Counted from the stretch's first letter, positions 19,052-28,582 are shown. The stretch: 64,000 nucleotides of DNA from Pseudomonadota bacterium (GCA_021847605.1 JAJZQN010000007.1:62001-126000), one strand, 5' to 3'. Notes: generated from the letters alone by a model not told the origin. Numbers and translations are program-made.

Positions 19052-20157
19052 CAATGGCCAGCGCGTCCATCCCGCCGCTTCGCATGCAGCAGGATGGACC
19101 TTCCCTTGCCGAACAGATGACTGCGCTGCCGGTCGCGACGCTCATCGTGCGTCCCGATAATGGCGTGGCGGAGGCGAATGTCAGCGCCGAAACGCTGCTG
19201 AACATGGCCCGCTCTGCCATCATCGGCAGCGATGTGTCGCGTACCATCCGCATTGCGGAGGCAGGCGCCCGTTTCGACATCTGGCACAGCAACAAACCGA
19301 TCGCAGCCTATGATATAAAGGTGCATGCCGGTCGCACTGCCGAAATGGAAGTCGATCTGATGATCGCGCCGATCATCGATCATGAAGGATGGCGGGTCGT
19401 CTCGCTCCATCCGCAAAGTCAGGCCCGCAAGATCGGCCATCGCGGCACATCGGGCGGCGCCCGTTCGGCCATGGGCGCCGCTGCTATTCTGGCGCATGAG
19501 ATCAAGAACCCGTTGTCCGGCATACGCGGCGCGGCGCAGCTTCTGGAATCCAGCCATGGTGGACGCGATGCTGCCCTGACCCAGCTTATCTGCAATGAAG
19601 TGGACCGGATCGCCGCGCTCATCGACCGGATGCAGGATTTTACCACCGATCGCACGCTTGAATGCACGCCGGGCAACATCTATCCGCTGGTTGATCGTGC
19701 CGCTGGTATCGCGGCGGCTGGGTTTGCAAAAAATATCAAGATTATAAAGCGCTATGACCCATCGCTGCCATTCGCCAACATCAATGAAGATGCACTGGTA
19801 CAGGTGATGATCAACCTGTTGAAAAATGCTGCCGAAGCATTGGAGCATGTACCCCGACCCCGCATCCGGGTCGAAACAGCTTTTCGCCATGGCGTGTCGG
19901 TGATGCTGGGTGGCAGCAAAGGGAGCGCCGTACTGCCGATCGAGATTTTGGTGATCGACAATGGACCGGGCGTCCCCGAACATATTCTCGACCATCTGTT
20001 CAACCCCTTCATCACCGGAAAGCGCGACGGGCAGGGGCTGGGCCTTGCACTGGTCGACAAACTGGTCCGCGATATGAGCGGGTTCGTCCAATATTCGCGG
20101 GATGCCGAAGCGGGAGAATCCACCTTCCGTATCCTTCTGCCGATGGCGATAGGCTGA
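19048..20157 (+). CDS. ntrB: Nitrogen regulation sensor kinase NtrB
   Basis: The 369-aa soluble kinase-phosphatase phosphorylates NtrC according to nitrogen status relayed by PII. There is a PAS domain (about residues 20-120) and the HisKA box LAHEIKNPLSGIRGAAQLL with His150. The catalytic boxes NLLKNAAEAL, DNGPGVPE and GQGLGLALVDKL follow. No membrane helix is present. It overlaps dusB upstream and ntrC downstream (TGATG junction), so the three are probably one operon. Confidence 0.95.
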   Translation: MTMASASIPPLRMQQDGPSLAEQMTALPVATLIVRPDNGVAEANVSAETLLNMARSAIIGSDVSRTIRIAEAGARFDIWHSNKPIAAYDIKVHAGRTAEMEVDLMIAPIIDHEGWRVVSLHPQSQARKIGHRGTSGGARSAMGAAAILAHEIKNPLSGIRGAAQLLESSHGGRDAALTQLICNEVDRIAALIDRMQDFTTDRTLECTPGNIYPLVDRAAGIAAAGFAKNIKIIKRYDPSLPFANINEDALVQVMINLLKNAAEALEHVPRPRIRVETAFRHGVSVMLGGSKGSAVLPIEILVIDNGPGVPEHILDHLFNPFITGKRDGQGLGLALVDKLVRDMSGFVQYSRDAEAGESTFRILLPMAIG

Positions 20158-21599
20158 TGGGCGCGACCGGAGCCGTACTGGTCGTCGACGACGATCCCGC
20201 TATCTGCGTTGTCGTCGGCGAAGCGCTGCGGCGTCAGGGGCACAAGGTCAAAACCGCCGCCTCCATTCGCGAACGCAGCGCCCTGATGTCCAGCTTCGCG
20301 CCGGACGTCCTTATCACGGATGTCATGCTGCCGGATGGTGACGGGTTGGACGGGGTGGCCGACATATTGGCCGATCGCCCGGACCTGAACGTCATCATCC
20401 TGTCGGCGCAGAACACGCTCAATACCGCCATTCGCGCGACCGAAAAGGGCGCATTCGAATATCTCCCTAAGCCATTCGATCTGAACGAACTGACCCGCGC
20501 CGTATCCGATGCGCTGGGCGCGCGTCAGGATGGGGAGGGCGGCTTCGCGGAAGCCGGCTTGCCTCATGACGGCCTGCCGCTCGTCGGCCGTTCGCCTGCA
20601 ATGCAGGAAGTCTATCGCACCATCGCCCGAGTATTGTCGAACGATCTGTCCATCCTCGTTCTGGGCGAATCGGGGACAGGCAAGGAGTTGGTGGCCGAAG
20701 CCATCCACAGTCTGGGACAACGGCGCACCAAGCCCTTTGTCGCCATTAACATGGCGGCTATCCCGCGCGAACTGATCGAAGCAGAACTATTTGGTTATGA
20801 AAAGGGCGCGTTCACCGGCGCGCACGCCCGCACCGCCGGCAAATTCGAACAGGCGCAGGGCGGCACCCTGTTCCTCGACGAAATCGGCGACATGCCGATG
20901 GAGGCGCAAACCCGCTTGCTGCGCGTACTGCAATCGGGCGAAGTCACGACTGTCGGCGGATCGAAGGCGGTGCGCGTCAATGTCCGTATTATCGCCGCCA
21001 CGAACAAGAATCTGCCCACGCTGATTGACGAGGGACGCTTCCGGCAGGACCTTTATTATCGCCTCAACGTCGTGCCCGTGTCGCTACCGCCTCTGCGGGA
21101 CCGGCGCGACGATGTCATCCTGCTCGCCCGGCATTTTCTGGAGCGTGCAGCGCAGGATGGCCTGCCGCGCAAAGCGCTGTCGGACGATGCGGCCCAGTTG
21201 ATGATGACATGGCACTGGCCCGGTAACGTGCGTGAGCTTCAGAACATGATGCAGCGTCTCGCCGTCCTCAGTCGTGAAAACATCATCACCGCCGACATGC
21301 TCCGAAACATGCTGCCGATGGATGCGGTATCTACGGATTATGCTGCGCCCGCCGATCAGATGGTTCATGCCGTGCGCGACTGGACGAAGAGGCGACTGGG
21401 CGTAGGACTGGGGCAGGATCGTGCGCTGCATGACGATCTTCTAGCTGTCGTCGAACCCATCCTGCTTCAGGAAGTGTTGGCCAGCGTCGACGGCAACCAG
21501 ATCCGTGCCGCCGCTTTGCTTGGCATCAATCGCAACACGTTGCGCAAGAAATTGACCGATTATGGCCTGGACCCAACTGCTCTTCGCCTTGCCGATTGA
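20157..21599 (+). CDS. ntrC: Nitrogen regulator NtrC, sigma-54 activator
   Basis: The 480-aa response regulator activates nitrogen-assimilation promoters. The receiver has the acceptor Asp55 (LITDVMLPDGDG). The AAA+ domain has Walker A GESGTGKE, the sigma-54 contact loop GAFTGA (about residues 217-222) and Walker B GTLFLDEIGDMP. The C-terminal Fis-type HTH includes NQIRAAALLGINRNTLRKK. Because the contact loop is intact it should activate sigma-54 promoters, in contrast to the downstream NtrX. Confidence 0.96.
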   Translation: MGATGAVLVVDDDPAICVVVGEALRRQGHKVKTAASIRERSALMSSFAPDVLITDVMLPDGDGLDGVADILADRPDLNVIILSAQNTLNTAIRATEKGAFEYLPKPFDLNELTRAVSDALGARQDGEGGFAEAGLPHDGLPLVGRSPAMQEVYRTIARVLSNDLSILVLGESGTGKELVAEAIHSLGQRRTKPFVAINMAAIPRELIEAELFGYEKGAFTGAHARTAGKFEQAQGGTLFLDEIGDMPMEAQTRLLRVLQSGEVTTVGGSKAVRVNVRIIAATNKNLPTLIDEGRFRQDLYYRLNVVPVSLPPLRDRRDDVILLARHFLERAAQDGLPRKALSDDAAQLMMTWHWPGNVRELQNMMQRLAVLSRENIITADMLRNMLPMDAVSTDYAAPADQMVHAVRDWTKRRLGVGLGQDRALHDDLLAVVEPILLQEVLASVDGNQIRAAALLGINRNTLRKKLTDYGLDPTALRLAD

Positions 21600-21710
21600 A
21601 CCCGACGCTTTCACAAAGCGGGACGAAACGACGGCCCATATCGACCGGCGACATGCTCCGACCAAAATACTGTGTTTGATTGGGCACGGGGTTGTTGTAA
21701 CTAGGCAACG

Positions 21711-23984
21711 ATGAGCGGCGCGACCACATTCTCTCGCAGGGCGACGGTATGGCGCAGGCGACTGCCGCCCTTCCTGCGGAACGGACGGCTGGCGAGCTTG
21801 GTCGAAGGGGTCACGCTGGCCCTTTTTCTGGTCATGGCCGGTGTCACCTATCGCCTGCTGTCCAGCAGTGACGATAGTTATTCGCTGCTGACTCCCCCAA
21901 TCGTCGCACTGTTGCTGGTCGCCAATCTGGTGCCCGCTATCGCCTTGCTGGTGCTGCTGGGGCGGCGTGTCGCCAAACGTAGAGCGGCAGCTTCCGCCAT
22001 TGGCAGCGACGGGCAATTGCACGTCCGACTGGTCGCCATATTCTCGATCGTGGCCAGCGTACCGATGCTTCTGGTCGTCATCTTCGCCTCGCTGCTGTTC
22101 CAATATGGCGTTCAATTCTGGTTCTCGGACAATGCACGCGGAATGCTCCAGAATGCAGGCGATCTGGCGCGCGGCTATTATGAGCAGAACCAGCGCGAGG
22201 TCAGCGATGAAACCGTAACCATGGCAGACGATCTGAGAGATTATCTGCGTGAATCTGCCGTTTCGTCACCACGCTTCGCTGAAGGATATATCTATCAGGT
22301 TGTTACCAGAAAGCTGAACCGGTCGGCCATTATTGAAGTGGGCAAGGACGGCATCGCCCGTACAGCAGCCGTGGTTGACCCGGAAAATCGGCCCGCTTCC
22401 GAAATGCTCTGGCCTGAGGCGATTGAGCGGCTTTCAAAGGGTGAGAATATCGTCGTCCGCGCCGGTCCCAATCGCGTGGAGGCGGTGACACTTCTCTACC
22501 CCAAGTCGAAAATCTATCTTTACGCCACGCGCGATGCCGTCACGACATCCTTTTCCAACGTCGAACGCGCGCAGAAAGTGATTGCGGACTATGACCAGTT
22601 TGCGGCTCAATCCCGGGCGCTCCAGTTGCGTTTCAACGTGGCCCTGTTCGTTGGGTCGCTGCTGCTGGTGGGCATCGCCGTTTACATTGCGCTGACTGTC
22701 GCTGACTGGATGGTCCGACCGGTGAATGAGTTGGTGACGGCCGCCCGCCGCATCACCGCGGGCGATCTGTCGGCTCGTGTTACCACACCGCAAAGCCGTG
22801 ATGAAATCGGCACGCTTGCCTCAGCCTTCAACCGCATGACCCAGCGACTGGAGGCCCAGACAGGTGCTTTGGTCGGCGCCAATAGCCAGCTGGACGAGCG
22901 CCGTGCTTTTATCGAAGCGATCCTGTCGGGCGTCAGCGCGGGTGTTTTGTCGGTGGATCAGGGTGGCATCGTCCTGCTGCTGAACCGCTCGGCTTCGGCC
23001 ATTCTCGCACGGGAAGGCGACGATCCGGTCGGCCGCCCGCTGGATCAGTTGTCGCCGGAACTGGCGGAACTGATCGCCTCTGCCGAAGGCGCGGGTATCG
23101 TTCAGGTCCGCGCGCATGGCGATCTGCGCACACTGGCTGTCAAGGTGACGCAGGATGCGGAAGCCTCGCGCCATATCCTGACCTTTGATGACATCACCCA
23201 ACAACTTTCGGACCAGCGCCGTGCGGCATGGTCCGACGTAGCGCGCCGTATTGCGCATGAAATCAAGAACCCTTTGACACCGATCCAGCTCGCTGCCGAG
23301 CGGCTCCAGCGCCGCTATGCCGAGGAAATCACCAGCGACAAGGCAACTTTTACGCGCCTCACAAGCACCATTGTGCGGCAGGTGGGGGATTTGCGCCGCA
23401 TCGTGGACGAATTTTCGTCCTTCGCGCGCATGCCCAAACCTGTATTCCGGCGAGAGGGGATAGGCGACATCGCCCGCCACGCCCTGTTCCTGCACGAAGT
23501 CGCACACCCTGATATTCGGTTCGAATATCAGGAAGAGACGCCCGACATGGAACTGGTCTGCGACCGTCGCCAATTGGGGCAGGCATTGACGAATATCGTC
23601 AAGAATGCCGTGGAAGCGATCGAGACGAAGCCGTCGCCGGAAGATGGCAGCCCGCGTGGGCATGTCCGCATGATGCTCCATCGCGATGGCGACGACCTGC
23701 TGGTGCGCGTAATCGACGATGGGGTCGGCCTGCCGCCGGAACGCGACCGGATATTGGAACCTTATATGACGACGCGGGCCAAGGGGACGGGTCTTGGCCT
23801 GGCCATCGTCAAGAAGATTGTCGAGGAGCATTTGGGGGAAATACGCTTCGACGATGCCGAGGGGGGCGGTGCTAGTGTGACATTGCGGTTTGCCGCAGGG
23901 TCGCTTGAAAAAATGGAAGAAGGGCAGGTGATTGCCATGCCCCAGCAAAAAATAACGGGAAAAGTGACGGCCAATGGCGCTTGA
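21711..23984 (+). CDS. ntrY: Membrane sensor kinase NtrY
   Basis: The 757-aa kinase has N-terminal transmembrane helices (about residues 29-50, 57-80, 100-125), an extracytoplasmic segment and another helix near 305-325. A HAMP domain (WMVRPVNELVTAARRI), a PAS domain, HisKA (RIAHEIKNPLTPIQLAAERL, His516) and HATPase ([31 protein letters not shown]) follow. NtrY pairs with NtrX; in other alphaproteobacteria the pair responds to nitrogen and redox or oxygen conditions. It lies 111 bases after ntrC and overlaps ntrX by 11 bases. Confidence 0.95.
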   Translation: MSGATTFSRRATVWRRRLPPFLRNGRLASLVEGVTLALFLVMAGVTYRLLSSSDDSYSLLTPPIVALLLVANLVPAIALLVLLGRRVAKRRAAASAIGSDGQLHVRLVAIFSIVASVPMLLVVIFASLLFQYGVQFWFSDNARGMLQNAGDLARGYYEQNQREVSDETVTMADDLRDYLRESAVSSPRFAEGYIYQVVTRKLNRSAIIEVGKDGIARTAAVVDPENRPASEMLWPEAIERLSKGENIVVRAGPNRVEAVTLLYPKSKIYLYATRDAVTTSFSNVERAQKVIADYDQFAAQSRALQLRFNVALFVGSLLLVGIAVYIALTVADWMVRPVNELVTAARRITAGDLSARVTTPQSRDEIGTLASAFNRMTQRLEAQTGALVGANSQLDERRAFIEAILSGVSAGVLSVDQGGIVLLLNRSASAILAREGDDPVGRPLDQLSPELAELIASAEGAGIVQVRAHGDLRTLAVKVTQDAEASRHILTFDDITQQLSDQRRAAWSDVARRIAHEIKNPLTPIQLAAERLQRRYAEEITSDKATFTRLTSTIVRQVGDLRRIVDEFSSFARMPKPVFRREGIGDIARHALFLHEVAHPDIRFEYQEETPDMELVCDRRQLGQALTNIVKNAVEAIETKPSPEDGSPRGHVRMMLHRDGDDLLVRVIDDGVGLPPERDRILEPYMTTRAKGTGLGLAIVKKIVEEHLGEIRFDDAEGGGASVTLRFAAGSLEKMEEGQVIAMPQQKITGKVTANGA

Positions 23985-25344
23985 TATTCTGATAGTCGAC
24001 GATGAAGAGGATATTCGTGATCTGGTAGCAGGCGTGCTGGAGGACGAAGGTTTCTCCACGCGGACTGCCGCCAACAGCGACAGCGCGATCGATGCGCTTG
24101 ATGCACGTCGCCCCTCTCTCGTCCTGCTCGATGTGTGGCTGCAAGGGTCGCGCATGGATGGGCTTGAACTGCTTGATGAGATCAAGCGCCGCGATTCCAC
24201 CATTCCTGTCCTCATGATTTCAGGGCATGGCAATATCGACACCGCCGTCGCCGCCATTCGCAAGGGTGCGGCGGATTTCATCGAGAAGCCGTTCGAGGCC
24301 GACCGCCTGCTCCACCTCGTCTCGCGTGCGACCGAAACCGAACGGCTGCGCCGCGAAAATCAGGTTCTGCGCGCCCGTTTTGGGCAGGATGACGAACTGA
24401 CCGGCACCTCCGCCTCGATCAACGGCGTGCGCGCCACCATCAAGAAGGTCGCCGGCACCGGGAGCCGGGTCCTCATCTCCGGCCCCGCAGGCGTAGGCAA
24501 GGAAGTCGCCGCCCGCATGCTGCATAGCTGGTCGGGTCGGGCCGACGCCCCCTTCATTATAGTCGCCGCCGCCCGTATGGACCCGGATCGCGTCGAAGAG
24601 GAATTGTTCGGCGTCGAAGACCCCAGCGGCCTTGTTCGCCCCGGTTTTCTGGAACAGGCGCATGGCGGCACGCTCTATCTGGACGAGATCGCCGACATGC
24701 CGATCACGACCCAGGGCAAGATATTGCGCGTCCTGACCGATCAGAGCTTCACCCGCGTGGGAGGTCAGCGTCAGGTAAAGGTCGACGTCCGCGTAATCTC
24801 GTCCACCGCTCGCAACCTGGCGACGGAAATCGAGGAGCGCCGCTTCCGCGAAGATCTGTTCTATCGCCTCAATGTCGTGCCGCTCGGCATTCCGCCGCTA
24901 TCGGAACGACGCGATGATATTCCGCCACTGGTCGAACATTATCTCGCCCGCTTCGCCGCAGACCGCCGTGTGCCGCCGCCAGACATGGCCAGCGACGCAA
25001 TGGCCGCGCTTCAGGCCAATGAATGGCCGGGCAACGTCCGTCAGCTGCGCAACGTCATAGAACGCACCATGATCTTGGCGCCCGGCGACCGCATCGGCCG
25101 CATTGAACTCGATATGCTGCCTGCCGAACTCACCAGCGGCGGGGGCGGAGACGGCATCGGCCAGTCTGTCATCATGGGCGCACCGCTGCGCGAAGCCCGT
25201 GAAAGTTTCGAGCGCGAATATCTGCGCATTCAGATCCGTCGTTTCTCGGGCAATATTTCGCGCACCGCGACCTTCATCGGCATGGAACGTTCGGCTCTGC
25301 ACCGTAAACTGAAGCTGCTAGGCATCACCGAGGGCAAGGAATAG
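23974..25344 (+). CDS. ntrX: Response regulator NtrX without GAFTGA loop
   Basis: The 456-aa regulator has a receiver (Asp53 in LLDVWLQGSRMDG), an AAA+ domain and a Fis-type HTH (ISRTATFIGMERSALHRK). The AAA+ domain keeps an altered Walker A (GPAGVGKE, residues 170-177) and Walker B (GTLYLDEIADMP). Where NtrC has GAFTGA it reads FGVEDPSGLVRPGF (212-225). Without that loop it should not remodel sigma-54 holoenzyme and probably regulates sigma-70 promoters by DNA binding. It is translationally coupled to ntrY through an 11-base overlap. Confidence 0.93.
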   Translation: MALDILIVDDEEDIRDLVAGVLEDEGFSTRTAANSDSAIDALDARRPSLVLLDVWLQGSRMDGLELLDEIKRRDSTIPVLMISGHGNIDTAVAAIRKGAADFIEKPFEADRLLHLVSRATETERLRRENQVLRARFGQDDELTGTSASINGVRATIKKVAGTGSRVLISGPAGVGKEVAARMLHSWSGRADAPFIIVAAARMDPDRVEEELFGVEDPSGLVRPGFLEQAHGGTLYLDEIADMPITTQGKILRVLTDQSFTRVGGQRQVKVDVRVISSTARNLATEIEERRFREDLFYRLNVVPLGIPPLSERRDDIPPLVEHYLARFAADRRVPPPDMASDAMAALQANEWPGNVRQLRNVIERTMILAPGDRIGRIELDMLPAELTSGGGGDGIGQSVIMGAPLREARESFEREYLRIQIRRFSGNISRTATFIGMERSALHRKLKLLGITEGKE

Positions 25345-25426
25345 CGTCCATTTTGCTCGCCTGTTGCTGAATTTGGCGGGTGGACATCTTGTACATGGAC
25401 GCCCCTTCGCAATTGCGGTAGGAATC

Positions 25427-25453
25427 GCCTGTCCCCGAAGCGCGGGGACAGGC
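25427..25453. terminator. Perfect hairpin between ntrX and hfq
   Basis: GCCTGTCCCC (25427-25436) pairs with GGGGACAGGC (25444-25453), and one more G-C pair leaves a 5-base loop. It lies 82 bases after ntrX and 65 bases before hfq. No T-run follows, so it may be a Rho-assisted terminator, a processing site, or an hfq 5' leader structure. Confidence 0.5.
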
Positions 25454-25518
25454 AAGACACTCTGCTTAAGGGTGCGAGAGCGGGCAACGTCCCGCCAAGA
25501 ATAGGACTGGCGACGACC

Positions 25519-26004
25519 ATGGCCGAAAAAGTGAACAATCTTCAGGATATTTTCCTGAACAGCCTGCGCAAGAGCAAGACCCCTGTGACCATGTTTCTGG
25601 TCAAGGGTGTGAAGTTGCAGGGTATTATCACCTGGTTTGACAATTTCTCCGTGCTGCTGCGCCGCGACGGCCAGTCTCAGCTGGTCTATAAGCATGCTAT
25701 TTCGACAGTCATGCCGGCTCAGCCCATGGACCTGACGGACTTGCGCAAATCCTCCTCGGACAGCAATGGCAAGGCCCGCCTGCTTCAGGAAATCTTTCTC
25801 TCGGCCGTCCGCAAATCGGGCAGCCCGGTGACGATGTTCCTGGTGAACGGCGTGATGCTTCAGGGTGAAATTGCCGCTTTCGACCTGTTCTGCATGCTGC
25901 TCGAACGCGACGGCATGGTTCAGCTTGTCTACAAACACGCCATCTCGACGGTTCAGCCACTCCACGCGCTCGACCTGACCGGCGAAAACGAACAGGACGA
26001 CTGA
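25519..26004 (+). CDS. hfq: Double-domain RNA chaperone Hfq
   Basis: The 161-aa protein holds two complete Hfq (Sm-like) domains, residues about 7-66 and 88-147, joined by a short polar linker. By my count 40 of 57 aligned residues are identical. Both keep the proximal-face glutamine (Gln9, Gln90) and the YKHAISTV core with its Lys-His pair. The distal-face lysine of VKGVKLQG is replaced by Met113 in the second copy (VNGVMLQG). Normal Hfq is a hexamer of about 75-100 aa single-domain chains, so this chain should form a trimer with six Sm folds. It pairs small RNAs with mRNAs. hflX follows, as in many proteobacteria. Confidence 0.95.
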   Translation: MAEKVNNLQDIFLNSLRKSKTPVTMFLVKGVKLQGIITWFDNFSVLLRRDGQSQLVYKHAISTVMPAQPMDLTDLRKSSSDSNGKARLLQEIFLSAVRKSGSPVTMFLVNGVMLQGEIAAFDLFCMLLERDGMVQLVYKHAISTVQPLHALDLTGENEQDD

Positions 26005-26015
26005 TCGTCTGCGCG

Positions 26016-26042
26016 GCCGGTCCACTGATCCGGTGGACCGGC
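26016..26042. terminator. Perfect hairpin between hfq and hflX
   Basis: GCCGGTCCAC (26016-26025) pairs with GTGGACCGGC (26033-26042) around a 7-base loop, 11 bases after the hfq stop and 25 bases before hflX. There is no T-run. It may terminate part of the transcripts or stabilise the hfq 3' end. Confidence 0.5.
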
Positions 26043-26067
26043 ACGCCGTCAGATGCTTTAACCCCGC

Positions 26068-27402
26068 ATGGCTATATTCAATCGCGACTCCGAAGATGAG
26101 GTGACGCGCGGCGCTCGTGCCGTTGTCGTTCATGCCGAAACCCATGGCGCCGATCGTCGCGATAGCGACGCCCGCCTTGAGGAAGCGAAGGGGCTGGCCC
26201 TCGCCATCGGCATTCATGTCGTCGCGGCGCAGGCCTTTCGCGTCCGCGATCGTAAGCCCGCCACTTTGTTCGGCAGCGGCCAGGTGGATCAGATCGCAAC
26301 CCTCGTCCGTCAGGAAGAAGCCGAGCTGGTCATCGTCGACAACAGCCTGTCGCCGGTACAGCAGAGCAATCTGGAAAAGGCGTGCGAGGCCAAAGTCATT
26401 GATCGCACCGGCCTGATCCTCGAAATTTTCGGCGAGCGCGCCGCCACCAATGAAGGGCGGCTTCAGGTGGAACTCGCCCATCTCGACTATCAGGCCGGAC
26501 GTCTGGTGCGCAGTTGGACTCACCTTGAACGCCAGCGCGGCGGCTTCGGCTTCCTCGGCGGTCCGGGCGAAACACAGATCGAGGCGGATCGCCGCATGAT
26601 CCGTGATCGCATGGCGAAAATCCGTCGTGAACTGGATCAGGTTACGCGCACCCGCGGCCTCCATCGCGCCCGGCGCCAGCGCGCGCCATGGCCGGTCATC
26701 GCCCTTGTCGGCTATACCAATGCCGGCAAATCCACGCTGTTCAACCGCCTGACCGGCGCGCATGTTATGGCGGAAGACCTGCTTTTCGCCACGCTCGATC
26801 CGACCATGCGTCAGATTTCACTACCCGGCCTCGACAAGGCGATCCTGTCCGACACGGTCGGCTTCGTTTCCGATCTGCCGACCCAGTTGATCGCCGCGTT
26901 CCGCGCCACGCTGGAAGAAGTTCTGTCGGCCGACCTCATCGTCCATGTCCGCGACATTGCTCATCCCGACACCGATGCCCAACGTGACGATGTGCTGGAC
27001 GTTCTGGGGGAGTTGGGGGTCACAGGCGAAGCCGCGCTCGACCGGAGCGAGGATGATCCCGAACCGCCGCCAATTATCGAGGCATGGAACAAGCTCGACT
27101 TACTGGATGTCGAGAACGCCGCGCTGTTGCGTGAACACGCCGCCCGGCGCGACGATGTGCTGATCCTTTCCGCCCTTACCGGCGAAGGGGTCGACACGCT
27201 CGCCCGCGCGATCAGCGACCGAATGACGCGCGGTGCCAAAGTCTATGGGTTACGGCTGCCCGTCGGTGACGGCGCGGCTCTTGCATGGCTCCACGAACAT
27301 GGCGAAGTCCTGTCCACCATGATCGAAGATGAGGAGAACCGCGTCGAAGTCCGCCTCTCGGACGCTGCTTTCGCGCGCTTTTCAAAGCGGGGCGGGGGCT
27401 GA
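26068..27402 (+). CDS. hflX: Ribosome-associated GTPase HflX
   Basis: The 444-aa GTPase splits stalled 70S ribosomes under stress. The N-terminal HflX domain includes the glycine-rich RGGFGFLGGPGETQIE segment. G motifs are VGYTNAGKST (G1), DTVGFVSDLP (G3) and NKLD (G4), and the C-terminal domain is typical in length. It lies 63 bases after hfq with a hairpin between; co-transcription with partial read-through is likely. Confidence 0.95.
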   Translation: MAIFNRDSEDEVTRGARAVVVHAETHGADRRDSDARLEEAKGLALAIGIHVVAAQAFRVRDRKPATLFGSGQVDQIATLVRQEEAELVIVDNSLSPVQQSNLEKACEAKVIDRTGLILEIFGERAATNEGRLQVELAHLDYQAGRLVRSWTHLERQRGGFGFLGGPGETQIEADRRMIRDRMAKIRRELDQVTRTRGLHRARRQRAPWPVIALVGYTNAGKSTLFNRLTGAHVMAEDLLFATLDPTMRQISLPGLDKAILSDTVGFVSDLPTQLIAAFRATLEEVLSADLIVHVRDIAHPDTDAQRDDVLDVLGELGVTGEAALDRSEDDPEPPPIIEAWNKLDLLDVENAALLREHAARRDDVLILSALTGEGVDTLARAISDRMTRGAKVYGLRLPVGDGAALAWLHEHGEVLSTMIEDEENRVEVRLSDAAFARFSKRGGG

Positions 27403-27487
27403 CCAGCGGATGCCATTGGCTGCTCTTTCCATGGGTTTACGCTTTCGATAGGGTCAGCCGACCCTGGCATCATGAGGAGCATGGGAC

Positions 27488-28501
27488 GTGAAAATAGCTC
27501 TGTTCAGTGCCCACCGTTTCGACCGCCAGTCTTTCGATACAGCCAATGCCGCTCTCGCCGAACCGCATGACATCCACTATATCGAGGCGCGGCTCGACGC
27601 ACACTCGGCCATTCTTGCCTCGGACTGTTCGGCCGTCTGCGCGTTTGTCAACGACAGGGTCGATGCCGCAACGCTGAACATATTAGCGGGGCAGGGGACG
27701 CGCCTCATCGCGTTGCGCAGCGCGGGTTTCAACCATGTCGACCTTCCCGCTGCGGCTCGGCTCGGTCTTGTCGTCGCGCGGGTGCCGGCTTATTCGCCCG
27801 ACGCCATTGCCGAACATACGGTTGCGATGATCCTCAGCCTGAACCGGAAGATTCACAAGGCCTATGCCAGGGGCAGGGAGGGGAATTTCGCTCTCGACGG
27901 CCTGCTCGGCTTTGATCTGCGCGGTCGCACGGTCGGCATCGTGGGCACGGGAAAAATCGGCCTCAACGTCGCGCGCATCATGCGTGGATTCGACTGCACT
28001 GTCATCGCCCATGATCCTTTCCCGGATCAGACCGGATTAGCGGAGGTTGGCGGCACCTATGTCGACTGGCCCGAGTTGCTTGAGCGATCGGACATCATCT
28101 CGCTTCATTGCCCCCTGACGCCCGCCACCCATCATCTGGTTGACGCTACGGCCATTGCTGCGATGAAGCCCGACGTCATGCTCATCAACACCAGCCGCGG
28201 AGGCGTTGTGGATAGCCGCGCGCTGATAGAGGGTCTGAAAAGCGGCCAGCTTGGCCATGTCGGCTTGGACGTTTACGAGGAGGAGGGGGATCTCTTCTTC
28301 ACCGACCTGTCTGATCAGGCGATACAGGATGACATTTTTGCTCGGCTGCTGACCTTCCCCAACGTCCTCGTCACCGGTCATCAGGCCTTCTTCACCCGCG
28401 AAGCGCTAAGCGCCATCGCCGACACCACGCTCGCCAATGTCACTGCGTTCGAACGCAGCGGCGCGGCGCTCCATCCGGTATCGGTCGAGAAACTGGCGTA
28501 A
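27488..28501 (+). CDS. ldhA: D-lactate dehydrogenase / D-2-hydroxyacid dehydrogenase
   Basis: The 337-aa NAD-dependent enzyme is closest in pattern to fermentative D-lactate dehydrogenase. It has the Rossmann motif GIVGTGKIG, the catalytic region NTSRGGVVD, VYEEEGDLFF and the terminal GHQAFFTREAL with the active-site histidine. It probably reduces pyruvate to D-lactate; a broader 2-hydroxyacid specificity cannot be excluded. It is a single gene 85 bases after hflX, facing a minus-strand gene across two palindromic repeats. Confidence 0.87.
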   Translation: MKIALFSAHRFDRQSFDTANAALAEPHDIHYIEARLDAHSAILASDCSAVCAFVNDRVDAATLNILAGQGTRLIALRSAGFNHVDLPAAARLGLVVARVPAYSPDAIAEHTVAMILSLNRKIHKAYARGREGNFALDGLLGFDLRGRTVGIVGTGKIGLNVARIMRGFDCTVIAHDPFPDQTGLAEVGGTYVDWPELLERSDIISLHCPLTPATHHLVDATAIAAMKPDVMLINTSRGGVVDSRALIEGLKSGQLGHVGLDVYEEEGDLFFTDLSDQAIQDDIFARLLTFPNVLVTGHQAFFTREALSAIADTTLANVTAFERSGAALHPVSVEKLA

Positions 28502-28523
28502 TCTGCGGTTGCTGCCGATTAGA

Positions 28524-28569
28524 GCATCGTGCGGAAAAGTGGGAACCGGTTTTCCGCATCAAACGATGC
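28524..28569. repeat. Nested palindromic intergenic repeat
   Basis: An outer inverted repeat GCATCGT/ACGATGC (28524-28530, 28563-28569) encloses an inner one GCGGAAAA/TTTTCCGC (28531-28538, 28550-28557). The GCGGAAAAGTGGGAACCGG core is a type I recognise from intergenic repeats scattered through alphaproteobacterial genomes. It lies in the gap between convergent genes and can fold on either strand, so it may also end transcription. Confidence 0.65.
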
Positions 28570-28582
28570 GACAACAAAAACT

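Noticed and set aside
22821-24281. 486-codon minus-strand open frame over ntrY and ntrX
   Set aside because: Both sense genes are strongly identified by kinase and receiver motifs.
25318-26763. 481-codon minus-strand open frame over hfq and hflX
   Set aside because: It would read through two hairpins and lies antisense to two conserved genes.
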